A DNA stretch of 7,188 nucleotides from NCBI GenBank assembly GCA_937988735.1, contig CALKHQ010000107.1:1-7188 (forward strand). Reading direction: 5' to 3'. A model generated the notes under the pieces. That model was not told the origin of the DNA and did no database searches. It saw nothing but the letters and a program-made list of their open reading frames with translations. The stretch is from an uncultured Alphaproteobacteria bacterium. GTDB lineage: Bacteria > Pseudomonadota > Alphaproteobacteria > CALKHQ01. The position numbers were made by a program, and so were the translations under genes. Shown here piece by piece: positions 1 to 6,821 of the stretch (position 1 is the first letter of the stretch; each line of letters opens with the position of its first letter).

Positions 1-993
1 GCGCCGGTCACCGGCGTCCCGCGCCGGTTCCGGGTGCAGGCGCGGCAGGTCTATGTCCATGCCGACGCGGCGCTGCGCTACGGCGACGAAGCGGCGCGGG
101 AGAAGGCGGTCGCCGCCTTCGACTGGACAGCCCGCACCTGCTGGGCGGCCGACGGCGGCTGGGTGTTTTCGGTGGACGACGACGGCGCGGTGGTGGACGG
201 CACCCGCGACGCCTACGAGCAGGCGTTCGGCATCTTCGCCGCTGCCTGGCTCGCCCGTGCGGCGCCCGACAGCGGTGCGGCCGTCTGGATCGAGCGCACC
301 TTCGACTTCCTCGATCACCGGCTCGCCGCGCCGCAGGGCGGTTACCGCGAGGCGATCCCGGACCGGCTGCCGCGCCGGCAGAACCCGCACATGCACCTGC
401 TGGAAGCCTGCCTCGCCTGCTATGACACCACCGGCGACACCGCCTATCTGGACCGGGCCCGGGCCATCTACGAGCTGTTCCGGCGCCACTGGTTCGATCC
501 CGGCCACGGCATCCTCGGCGAGTATTTCGACGCCGACTGGCGGCCGGTGCCGGAGCAGAAGTTCGAGCCCGGGCACCACATGGAATGGACCTGGCTGCTG
601 CAGCGGCTGGGCGAGCGGACCGGACTGGAGACGCCCGAGGCCCCGCTGCTGCACGCCACGGCGGAGCGCCACGGCCGCGACGCCGCCGGCCTGCTGATCG
701 AGGAATGCGCGCCGGACGGCCGGCCGCTGCTCGCCACCCGCCGCGCCTGGCCGCAGACCGAGGACATCAAGGGCCAGCTCGCGCTCTACGAGCGGACGGG
801 CGACGCCGCCTGCCTCGACCGGGCGGCCGCGGCGGTGGAGCGGCTGATGGAGCTCTACCTGCGTCCGAACGGGACGTGGCAGGACCGGCTGGACGAGCAC
901 GGGCGCGGCATGACGCCGAACGCGCCGGCCAGCACGCTCTACCACATCGTGCTCGCGCTGAACGAGTTCGACCGGCTGTGCGGCGGCGCCTGA
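1..993 (+). CDS. AGE family epimerase/isomerase, 5' end outside window
   Basis: This is a cytosolic sugar epimerase/isomerase of the N-acylglucosamine 2-epimerase (AGE) superfamily, an alpha/alpha-barrel family acting on N-acetylglucosamine, mannose or related sugars. The frame is open from base 1, and the residues before the first GTG (34) already look like family sequence (RRFRVQARQVYVHA). I therefore treat the gene as entering from the left, with roughly 40-70 N-terminal residues missing; 330 codons are visible. Family hallmarks are QNPHMHLLEA (histidines at 388-390 and 394-396) and EPGHHMEWTWLL (histidines at 574-579), which supply the expected catalytic histidines, plus the late WPQTEDIKGQ block. 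It ends in TGA, 13 bases from the stop of the convergent protease gene. The five-base stem GCGCC/GGCGC straddles the stop codon without a T tract. The exact sugar substrate (GlcNAc, mannose, cellobiose or other) cannot be told from sequence. Family certain; reaction inferred. Confidence 0.93.
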   Translation, partial: APVTGVPRRFRVQARQVYVHADAALRYGDEAAREKAVAAFDWTARTCWAADGGWVFSVDDDGAVVDGTRDAYEQAFGIFAAAWLARAAPDSGAAVWIERTFDFLDHRLAAPQGGYREAIPDRLPRRQNPHMHLLEACLACYDTTGDTAYLDRARAIYELFRRHWFDPGHGILGEYFDADWRPVPEQKFEPGHHMEWTWLLQRLGERTGLETPEAPLLHATAERHGRDAAGLLIEECAPDGRPLLATRRAWPQTEDIKGQLALYERTGDAACLDRAAAAVERLMELYLRPNGTWQDRLDEHGRGMTPNAPASTLYHIVLALNEFDRLCGGA

Positions 994-1006
994 GGGCGCG
1001 GGAAGC

Positions 1007-1816
1007 CTAGCCGCCGCGGTGGTGGCGGCGGGGACCGGCGGGTTCGGGCGCGCGGGTCAGCATTTCGCGGATCGCCTCGTGGAAGGGGCCGGTGATGCGC
1101 AGCGCGAGGTTGCTGCGGCTGCAGATGTCGCCGGCGGGGCCGTGGCCGCGGATGTGCATGCCGAACACGGCGGGGCCGGCGGGCGACAGCACGTAGAGCG
1201 GCGAGCCGGAGGCGCCGACGTCGGTGTCGCAGTCGTGGGTGAAGGTGGGGCCCGTCACCGCCGCCGCGCGGCATTCCGGCGCGACGGTGCAGCCGCGGCT
1301 GACCGTGAGCCCGTCGCGATCGGCGTGGAAGGCGGCGTTGTCGAATCCTTCCTCCGCCAGCGCGGCCATGTCGGGGTCGGGCACCGACCAGACGATCATC
1401 GGCCGGCAGCCGGGATCGGGCTCGGCCAGCCGCATGACGATCCAGTCGTCGGTCTCGCGGCCGGTGCGCCCGGTGATGCTGCCGGTGAGCAGCACCTCGA
1501 TCGCGCGGTCGCCGTTCCCCGGGTAGTAGAGGAAGCGGTCGGCCCGCGGCCGGCCCCGCTCGTCGAGGATGGTGTGCCGGGCGGTGACCAGCACCTCGCA
1601 GGCGCCGACGAGGAAGGCGGTGCCACCAAGGGTGCCGTCGGGGTAGATCACGCCGACGCCGGTGAGCATCGCCTGCTCCTCCGCCGATGGCGCCGTGCGG
1701 TCGTCCGGCCCGGTCACGTCCGCCGCCGCCGGTGCGCCGGCGAGCAGCAGCGCCAGGACGCCGGCGCGGAGGCGCCCGACGATCCCGGCCGGAGGGCGCG
1801 CCGCCGGCCGCTTCAC
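1007..1816 (-). CDS. Secreted trypsin-like serine protease (S1 family)
   Basis: This is an exported chymotrypsin-fold serine protease of about 269 residues. I choose the GTG at 1816 because it overlaps the upstream stop as GTGA and yields a clean signal peptide: basic MKRPAARPP, then hydrophobic AGVLALLLAGAPAAA, with probable cleavage near residue 32. The GTG at 1834 would add six residues. The catalytic triad is visible: H81 in VTARHTIL, D124 in TDDWIVMRL, and S203 in CDTDVGASGSPLY. The GxSGSP form resembles S1B/glutamyl-endopeptidase-like members more than GDSGGP trypsins. Six cysteines (about residues 73, 137, 176, 182, 196, 232) could form three disulfides in the periplasm or outside the cell. 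The tail ends in Arg/His/Gly-rich RRHHRGG and TAG. It is translationally coupled to the small gene upstream. The substrate is unknown; a housekeeping or envelope role is a guess. Confidence 0.88.
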   Translation of the reverse strand: MKRPAARPPAGIVGRLRAGVLALLLAGAPAAADVTGPDDRTAPSAEEQAMLTGVGVIYPDGTLGGTAFLVGACEVLVTARHTILDERGRPRADRFLYYPGNGDRAIEVLLTGSITGRTGRETDDWIVMRLAEPDPGCRPMIVWSVPDPDMAALAEEGFDNAAFHADRDGLTVSRGCTVAPECRAAAVTGPTFTHDCDTDVGASGSPLYVLSPAGPAVFGMHIRGHGPAGDICSRSNLALRITGPFHEAIREMLTRAPEPAGPRRHHRGG

Positions 1817-2148
1817 AGGTCGATGCGCGCACACTGGACGTAGTGGCGGATGCGGGTGTCGCCGCGGGTGAGGAGGGCGCGGGCGGCTTCGGGCAGGTAG
1901 GGGGCCTCGATGTCCTCCCCGGCGAAGTCGTGGATCGCCTCCCAGCTGTCGAACTGCATGATGGTCATGAAGGCGACCTCGTCGCCCCGGACCGGATGGC
2001 GCAGCAGCCGGATGCCGCGCAGCCCCTCGATCCTGCGGGCGGCGATCGCGGGGAAGATCTCTGCCGTCATCAGCCGCTCGAATTCGTCGGCCCGTTCCAC
2101 CCGTGTCCAGCCCTGCCAGATGCGGAAGATGATGCGGGACCCGGGCAT
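1813..2148 (-). CDS. Antibiotic biosynthesis monooxygenase (ABM)-fold protein
   Basis: This is a small protein of 111 residues with the pattern of the ABM/dimeric alpha-beta-barrel superfamily. Features are an N-terminal strand RIIFRIWQGWT, helix EFERLMTAEIFPAIA, RRIEGLRGIRLLRH, then the strand-helix EVAFMTIMQFDSWEAIHDFAG and a C-terminal RHYVQ strand. The ATG at 2148 is preferred over the GTG at 2163 because a GGAGG lies about eight bases before it and the additional MEAPS is unlike family starts. Proteins of this fold bind or oxidise small aromatic or haem-like molecules, but most members of this short stand-alone type have no known reaction, so no activity is claimed. It is the first gene of a two-gene operon; its TGA overlaps the GTG start of the serine protease. 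A promoter-like pair lies at 2204-2231. Confidence 0.8.
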   Translation of the reverse strand: MPGSRIIFRIWQGWTRVERADEFERLMTAEIFPAIAARRIEGLRGIRLLRHPVRGDEVAFMTIMQFDSWEAIHDFAGEDIEAPYLPEAARALLTRGDTRIRHYVQCARIDL

Positions 2149-2203
2149 GCTCGGCGCCTCCACCTCTGCTGCCCGCCGGCGTCGGGCGGGCCTGGGTGGG
2201 TTG

Positions 2204-2231
2204 AGCGTACTCGTCCGGGGTTGAAGGTCAA
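2204..2231 (-). promoter_or_regulatory. Predicted sigma-70-type promoter of the ABM/protease operon
   Basis: On the minus strand a -35 box TTGACC (2226-2231) and a -10 box TACGCT (2204-2209) are 16 bases apart, about 55 bases before the ATG at 2148. TTGACC matches five of six consensus bases and the -10 three of six, which is reasonable in such GC-rich DNA. The -35 box lies inside an inverted repeat GTTGA-cct-TCAAC (2220-2232), and another TCAAC half-site follows the -10. A repressor or activator site is therefore possible. Predicted by eye only. Confidence 0.45.
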
Positions 2232-2254
2232 CGGCACCGGGCCGGCCGTGGCGC

Positions 2255-2815
2255 TCACAGGGCGGCCAGCGTCACCACATAGCGCTCCGGGCCGAGCGCG
2301 GCGCTGTCGAACGGCCAGCAGGTGACCAGCATCAGCGTGGGCGCCGTACCGGCGGCGGACGGCGTGCGGTCCACCGTCACCGTGCGGCCGTCCACCACGC
2401 GCGCATCGACGACGGCGAACTCGGTGGTGACGCCGCTGCTGTCCTCGACCGTGAGCCGGTCGCCGGGGCCGAGGTCGCGCAGGAAGGCAAAGTGGGTTTC
2501 GCGGTGGCCGGCGATGACGCTGAGTCCGGGCGCGCCCGGCGTGACGCCGGCGAACAGGCCCGGGCCGTCGGCAAGCGAATCGAGGCCGGCGTCCGGCATC
2601 ACGTAGAGGTCGATCCCGCGCGCGGCGTCGCTGATCCGCGCGATGGCCGCCCCGCCCGCCGCGTCCGACGTCCAGGCGGCGGCTGCCGCCTCCTGGGCCG
2701 TCGCCGCGCGGGACAGGGCGGCCGCGGCCTGCCACAGGTCGACCCCCCCAACGCCGACCAGGCAGGCCGCGACTCCGGCCGCTGCCAGGGCCAGCAGCCG
2801 GGTCGGGAGTGCCAC
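2255..2815 (-). CDS. Class GN (Gram-negative, marine-type) sortase
   Basis: This is a membrane-anchored cysteine transpeptidase of 186 residues that would cleave and transfer the C-terminal sorting signal of its neighbour. The start is GTG at 2815: a perfect GGAGGT lies six bases upstream, formed by the last codons and stop of the target gene, and four bases separate the two genes. A further GTG at 2848 would overlap the target and lacks this site. Residues about 5-25 form an uncleaved signal anchor. The sortase core contains H104 in IAGHRETHFAFLRDL, the catalytic C166 in LMLVTCWPFDS, and R178 in GPERYVV, the expected His-Cys-Arg set. The GHRETHF and TCWPF forms are those of the proteobacterial sortase class usually paired with a single VIT/vWA target (TIGR03784/TIGR03788 families, from memory). 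The sortase looks intact. What it attaches the target to in a Gram-negative cell is unknown. Confidence 0.92.
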   Translation of the reverse strand: MALPTRLLALAAAGVAACLVGVGGVDLWQAAAALSRAATAQEAAAAAWTSDAAGGAAIARISDAARGIDLYVMPDAGLDSLADGPGLFAGVTPGAPGLSVIAGHRETHFAFLRDLGPGDRLTVEDSSGVTTEFAVVDARVVDGRTVTVDRTPSAAGTAPTLMLVTCWPFDSAALGPERYVVTLAAL

Positions 2816-2819
2816 GCAC

Positions 2820-5219
2820 CTACCTCCGGCCGCTCGCGGCCCGGACACGGGCGCGCTCGCGGCGGATGACGAACACTGCGGCGATCGCCAGCCCCGCCGC
2901 GCAGGCGAACAGGACGAGCGCGGTGCGGAGGCCGGCCACCTCCGCGAGCCCGGTGGGCGCGTCGGAGAGGTAGAGGGGCTCGGTCACCGCCTCGGCGACC
3001 GGCGCGGGGGTGTTCGGGGCCGGAGCAGCCATGTCCGGGGCCGAGCGGTAGCCCGAGGTCGGCGCGGTTGCGTACAGCGGGCCGCTGCCCCGGTCGAAGG
3101 CGGAGATGCTGTCGCCGACCGCGTCCTCCGCCCGGTCGCGGGCGATGCCGCCGAACACGCTCTCGAAGATCCAGCCGCGGGGCAGGTTGGTCGCGATCTG
3201 GAAGCTCGCCACCCGTGCGCCCTCTGGCACCACCACCTCGGGCGTCTCCGCGATCAGGCTGGTGTAGGCGCTGACCACCTGGTGGGCGAGGGCGACCCGC
3301 GTCACCGCAGCCTCGACCTGCTCCGGATCGGCGCCGAAGGCCAGCGTGTCCATCAGCGCGTCGATCTTGGCATAGGCCCAGATCGCGCCGACGCCGGCCG
3401 CATCGTCGCCCTGCGACAGCGACAGCACCTGCCGCCAGGGCTGGCCCGCGCGCACGCCGCCGACCACGATCTGCTGGTCCGGGTCGTCCACGCGCAGGGT
3501 GAAGGTGACCGGTTCGCCCTGGTACAGGTCGGGGATCGGATTCGGCCAGATCTCCACCGCGGCCGGGTCGAACTGCCCGCCGCCGGCCGGCTTGACCGTG
3601 ATGTCGGTCATCACCGGGTTCTCCAGCTTGGCGAACAGCTCCGCCATCCGCTCCCGCACCTGGGTGGTGGAGCCGATGTGGGTGAAGGTGCCGCGCCCGA
3701 TCTCGGCGGCCTCGGTCATGAAGAAGCTGTTGGGCGCCGAGCCGATGCCGACGGTGAACAGCCGGGAGTCGCCGATGTTGCGATGGACGTACTGGAAGAT
3801 CTCGCGCTCGTTCCCGACCGAGCCGTCGGTGATGAACACCACCTGGCGGACGTAGCCGTCCGGCGCTTCGCCGGCGAGCGCTTCCTGCATCGCCGCCATG
3901 ATCTCGGTGCCGCCGCCGGCCTGGAGCGCGCGGACGAAGCCCAGCGCCATGCCGACGTTGCGTTCGCTCGCCTCGACCGCCTCGTCGAACAGCGCGTGGG
4001 CGGCGTCGTTGAACTCGATCACGTTGAAACGGTCCACCGGGTCGAGGGTCTCCAGCGCAAGCGCCAGCGCCGCCCGGGCCTGGACGATCGATTCCCCGTC
4101 CATCGAGCCGGAGGTGTCGATCACGAAGATCACCTCGCGCGGCAGGTCGACGGCGGCCGCGGCGTCGGCCGCCGTCGGCATCACCATGACGTGGACGTAG
4201 TGGTCGTCGCCCACCGCCTCGTGAAACAGGGCCGCCGTCGGCTCCTGGCCCAGCACCGGCCGCCAGGTCAGCTCGAAGTCGCCGTCGGCATAGAAGGTGA
4301 CGTCGCCGTCGAGGCTGACGGTGACGAGCCCGGCGGACTCGCGGATGTCCACGTCGTGGTACGGCGCGTCCACGGCGGCGAGCGGCATGCCGGCGTCGAG
4401 CTGGACGGTGAGCGTGATCGGGTTGACCGGGCCGTCGGCCGGGTCGCCGACCGGGGTCAGCACGCGCCACCAGTCCTCCGGCGTCTCGGAGATCGGCTGC
4501 AGCGCGCCGTCGCTGATGCACAGCAGCGCCACCGTCTGCTCGTCGGCGGCGACCATGCCCTCGGGGATGTAGCGGGGGCCGACCACCATCGGGAAACGGA
4601 GGCTGAACGCGCCGGAATCGTAGCGGGCCGTCTCCTGGTAGGTGATGGTGACGGTGACGCTCTCGCCCGGGCCGATGTTGGCGACGGAGGTGGTGAAGAT
4701 GTTCGGTCGCTCCTGCTCGACCAGGCTCGCCTACCGGCCCTCGCCGAGCGCCGTCTCGTAGGCCTCGCGGGCGGCGGCGCGGGTCTCGATGCGGCCGTCG
4801 ACCTCCCGGTCGCCGACGGTCATCCGCAGCCGGTCCACGGCGGCGTCCTCGGGCAGCGGGTAGACGTAGACCGCCTCGGTCCAGAAGTCGCCGGGGTTCT
4901 CGAAGGTCTGGGTGACGGTGGTGCGGACGATGAGCCCGTTCACCTCGATCGCGACGTCGGTATCGACGGTGGGGGCGCGGAACACGAAGTCGGGGTCCGG
5001 GGGCGCGACCCACAGCCCGGCCTGGCCGTCGGTGGCGAGGGTCACCGGCTCCATCAGGGTGCTCGCGCGCGCCGGCGCCATCAGCGCCAGCGGCAGCACG
5101 ATGGCGACCGTCGCGTTCAGAACGACGACCGCCCCGATGCCGGGGGGCCGGCGGCGCCCACGCCCCGGGGGCAGGCGCCTCGCCGGCCGGGCCGCGTCGA
5201 TGTGGCGGATCGCGCTCAT
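2820..5219 (-). pseudogene. VIT/vWA sortase-target surface protein, interrupted by one in-frame amber codon
   Basis: Read through the TAG, this is a 799-codon surface protein of the proteobacterial sortase-target type. The start ATG at 5219 follows AGGAGG at a five-base spacing. A long basic n-region (GRGRRR), a hydrophobic core and ARA/S (cleavage near residue 52) form a signal peptide. A VIT domain (about 60-190) precedes a von Willebrand A domain (about 363-540) with a complete MIDAS metal site: D368-S370-S372 in DTSGSM, T438, and D465 in FITDGS. A Pro/Ala linker leads to DAPTG (753-757), a membrane helix (about 766-785) and a basic tail RRERARVR. Codon 163 is TAG (4731-4733), between GEGR and ASLVEQERPNIFT, where family members usually carry a basic residue. 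The frame is the same on both sides, and 636 further sense codons follow without damage. As written only a 162-residue secreted VIT fragment is made. Alternatives are a recent nonsense mutation, a sequencing error or readthrough. Confidence 0.85.
4731..4733 (-). other. In-frame TAG splitting the sortase-target gene
   Basis: The minus-strand reading is GAG GGC CGG TAG GCG AGC CTG. A single substitution from AAG (Lys) or CAG (Gln) would give this codon. The next in-frame ATG (4589) has no Shine-Dalgarno sequence and would lie beyond the signal peptide, so a reinitiated product would stay in the cytoplasm. TAG also ends the target gene itself, the protease and the aminotransferase. A genome-wide reassignment of TAG is therefore not supported. 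Confidence 0.9.
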
Positions 5220-5232
5220 CGCTTCCTCCTCT

Positions 5233-5268
5233 CGGGGCGGAGCGCCCCGGACTGAATGCCTGCAGTCC
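5233..5268 (-). promoter_or_regulatory. Two adjacent hairpins in the 5' leader of the sortase-target gene
   Basis: CGGGGCG (5233-5239), a three-base loop and CGCCCCG (5243-5249) form a perfect seven-pair GC stem ending three bases before the AGGAGG ribosome site. Directly adjoining it, GGACTG (5249-5254) and CAGTCC (5263-5268) form a second six-pair stem with an eight-base loop. On the minus-strand transcript they lie just 5' of the ribosome site and start codon. They could shape translation initiation or mRNA stability, or the second could be a protein-binding site. The pairing is seen directly; the function is inferred. Confidence 0.45.
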
Positions 5269-5416
5269 CCCCCGACCGGCTGCGCGCACGTGCGCCCGGC
5301 GGGCCGTCTCCCGGCTGGCAAGCTGGCGTCCGGCTGCGGCGGAAATCGGCGCGGATCGTGGCGAGACTGTGATTTCGCGGTTCTTCGCGGCTTCCCGGGA
5401 CAGCGCCAGAAAAGGC

Positions 5417-5445
5417 TTGTGTTCACGTTATGTTTGTGTTAGGGT
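5417..5445 (+). promoter_or_regulatory. Predicted promoter of the aminotransferase gene
   Basis: TTGTGT (5417-5422) and TAGGGT (5440-5445) are separated by 17 bases in the AT-richest part of the window, pointing toward the aminotransferase. An overlapping alternative is TTCACG (5422-5427) with TAAATT (5445-5450), also at 17 bases. The heptamer TTGTGTT occurs twice (5417-5423 and 5434-5440), which may be a regulator half-site repeat. The matches are modest, and the resulting leader of about 150 bases is long. Confidence 0.35.
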
Positions 5446-5596
5446 AAATTCTCAGTCTCGACAGCTGTGTCTCTCCAATGTCCCCGGGCCGCGGCGCTTT
5501 TGCCGGTTGCGGGCCGGGCGGCAAAGTGGTTCCTTGTCGCCGCCCGTCGTGCCGCGGGCATCCATTCCAGCATTCCCAACCCAGCAGCAGGCTCCA

Positions 5597-6799
5597 ATGT
5601 CCATCCTCGCCCGCCGCCTCGACCGCGTGAAGCCGTCGCCGACCATCGCCGTGACCACCCGCGCCGCGGAGCTCAAGCGCGCCGGCCGCGACGTGATCGG
5701 GCTGGGCGCCGGCGAGCCAGACTTCGACACGCCGCAGCACATCAAGGACGCCGCGGTGCGGGCGATGGCGGAGAACAGGACGAAGTACACGCCGGTCGCC
5801 GGCATCCCCGAGCTGAGGGAGGCGATCTGCGCCCAGTTCAGGCGCGACAACGGGCTGGAGTACACGCCCGACCAGGTCACGGTCGGGTGCGGCGGCAAGC
5901 AGACCATCTACAACGCGCTGATGGCGACGCTGGACCCCGGCGACGAGGTGATCATCCCCGCGCCCTACTGGGTGAGCTATCCGGACATCACGCTGCTGGC
6001 CGAGGGCGTGCCGGTGTTCGTCCGCTGCCCGGAATCCGCCGGCTACAAGCTGACGCCGGAGCAGCTCGAGGCCGCGATCACGCCGCGGACCAAATGGCTG
6101 ATCCTGAACAGCCCGAACAACCCGACCGGCGCCGCCTACTCGCGCGACGAGCTGAAGGCGCTGACCGAGGTGCTGCTGCGCCACCCGCACGTGTGGGTGA
6201 TGACCGACGACATGTACCAGAAGATCGTGTTCGACGGCTTCGTCTTCACCACCCCGGCCCAGGTCGAGCCCGCGCTCTACGAGCGCACGCTGACGCTGAA
6301 CGGCGTCTCCAAGGCCTATTCGATGACCGGGTGGCGCGTCGGCTGGGCGGCGGGGCCGCTGCCGGTGATCAGGGCGATGAACATGATCCAGAGCCAGGCC
6401 ACCACCATGACCTCGGCGATCAGCCAGTGGGCGGCGGTGGCGGCGCTGAACGGGCCGGAGGACTTCCTCGCCGAGCGCAACGAGAGCTTCCGCCGCCGGC
6501 GCGACCTGGTGGTGGATGCGCTGAACGCCTGCGAGGGCATCACCTGCGCCCGGCCGGAGGGCGCGTTCTACGTCTACCCGTCCTGCGCCGGGGTGATCGG
6601 CAGGCGCACGCCGGACGGCAAGGTGATCGCGACCGACGAGGACTTCTGCACCTACCTGCTGGATTCCGAGGGCGTGGCGGTGGTGTTCGGCGAGGCCTTC
6701 GGCCTCGGCCCGGCCTTCCGCATCTCCTACGCCACCTCCACCGCCGCGCTGGAGGAGGCAATGACCCGCATCCAGCGCGCCTGCAGCCGGCTGCAGTAG
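5597..6799 (+). CDS. aatA: Aspartate aminotransferase, class I subgroup Ib (probably also prephenate aminotransferase)
   Basis: This is a cytosolic PLP enzyme of 400 residues that transfers the amino group between aspartate and 2-oxoglutarate. Many Ib members also transaminate prephenate to arogenate in Phe/Tyr synthesis. The start is ATG 5597 because the family N-terminus MSILARRLDRVKPSPTIAVT begins there; the ribosome site is weak (AGCAGG). Visible residues are GLGAGEPDFDTP (about 36-46), CGGKQ with K101 typical of the Asp/prephenate group, W125 in APYWVSYPD, N175 in NSPNNPTG, D204 and Y207 in TDDMYQKI, the Schiff-base lysine K239 in SKAYSMTGWRVGW, and the carboxylate-binding R375 in AFRISYATS. 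Nothing essential is missing and the length is normal. It stands alone between a divergent sortase operon and a CRISPR array that begins 22 bases after its TAG. Prephenate activity is inferred from subgroup membership, not shown. Confidence 0.93.
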   Translation: MSILARRLDRVKPSPTIAVTTRAAELKRAGRDVIGLGAGEPDFDTPQHIKDAAVRAMAENRTKYTPVAGIPELREAICAQFRRDNGLEYTPDQVTVGCGGKQTIYNALMATLDPGDEVIIPAPYWVSYPDITLLAEGVPVFVRCPESAGYKLTPEQLEAAITPRTKWLILNSPNNPTGAAYSRDELKALTEVLLRHPHVWVMTDDMYQKIVFDGFVFTTPAQVEPALYERTLTLNGVSKAYSMTGWRVGWAAGPLPVIRAMNMIQSQATTMTSAISQWAAVAALNGPEDFLAERNESFRRRRDLVVDALNACEGITCARPEGAFYVYPSCAGVIGRRTPDGKVIATDEDFCTYLLDSEGVAVVFGEAFGLGPAFRISYATSTAALEEAMTRIQRACSRLQ

Positions 6800-6821
6800 C
6801 AGGGGGCGGGGGCCGCCGCGG

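Larger units (their letters stand above)
5220..5596. other. Divergent intergenic region between sortase-target and aminotransferase genes
   Basis: These 377 bases separate the leftward sortase operon from the rightward aminotransferase gene. Nearest the target gene are a strong ribosome site (AGGAGG, minus strand, 5225-5230) and two adjacent inverted repeats (5233-5268). The centre (about 5340-5460) holds the only clearly AT-richer stretch of the window, with a probable rightward promoter at 5417-5445. No convincing leftward -35/-10 pair was found. The part before the aminotransferase (5446-5596) would be a leader of about 150 bases. It contains an ATG-initiated 50-codon frame (5478-5630) without a ribosome site, which overlaps the aminotransferase start out of frame. 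No RNA gene recognised. Confidence 0.7.

Noticed and set aside
986..999. GCGCC-tgag-GGCGC hairpin between the convergent epimerase and protease genes, as a bidirectional terminator
   Set aside because: The stem is only five pairs, includes the stop codon in its loop and has no T tract on either side; such stems are common in DNA this rich in G and C.
2231..2254. Possible terminator after the sortase gene (ACGGC/GCCGT stem on the minus strand)
   Set aside because: Five-pair stem with a nine-base loop and no following T run; not enough for a call.
2599..5289. Long open frames of 870-896 codons opposite or overlapping the sortase-target gene
   Set aside because: Arg/Gly/Pro/Asp/His-rich low-complexity translations with no domain, typical of out-of-frame reading in GC-rich coding DNA; the VIT/vWA frame explains the region.
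4731..5426. N-terminal extension of the sortase-target gene to the ATG at 5426
   Set aside because: The AGGAGG ribosome site and the signal peptide place the start at 5219; the extra 69 residues look like translated intergenic DNA.
5421..5435. GTTC-N7-GTTT resembling the alphaproteobacterial LexA box GTTC-N7-GTTC, within the aminotransferase promoter
   Set aside because: One of eight defined bases is wrong and an aminotransferase is not an expected SOS gene; chance occurrence is likely.
5362..5460. Perfect 8-base inverted repeat CGAGACTG/CAGTCTCG flanking the AT-rich promoter patch
   Set aside because: The arms are 83 bases apart; about one such pair is expected by chance in an intergenic region of this size.
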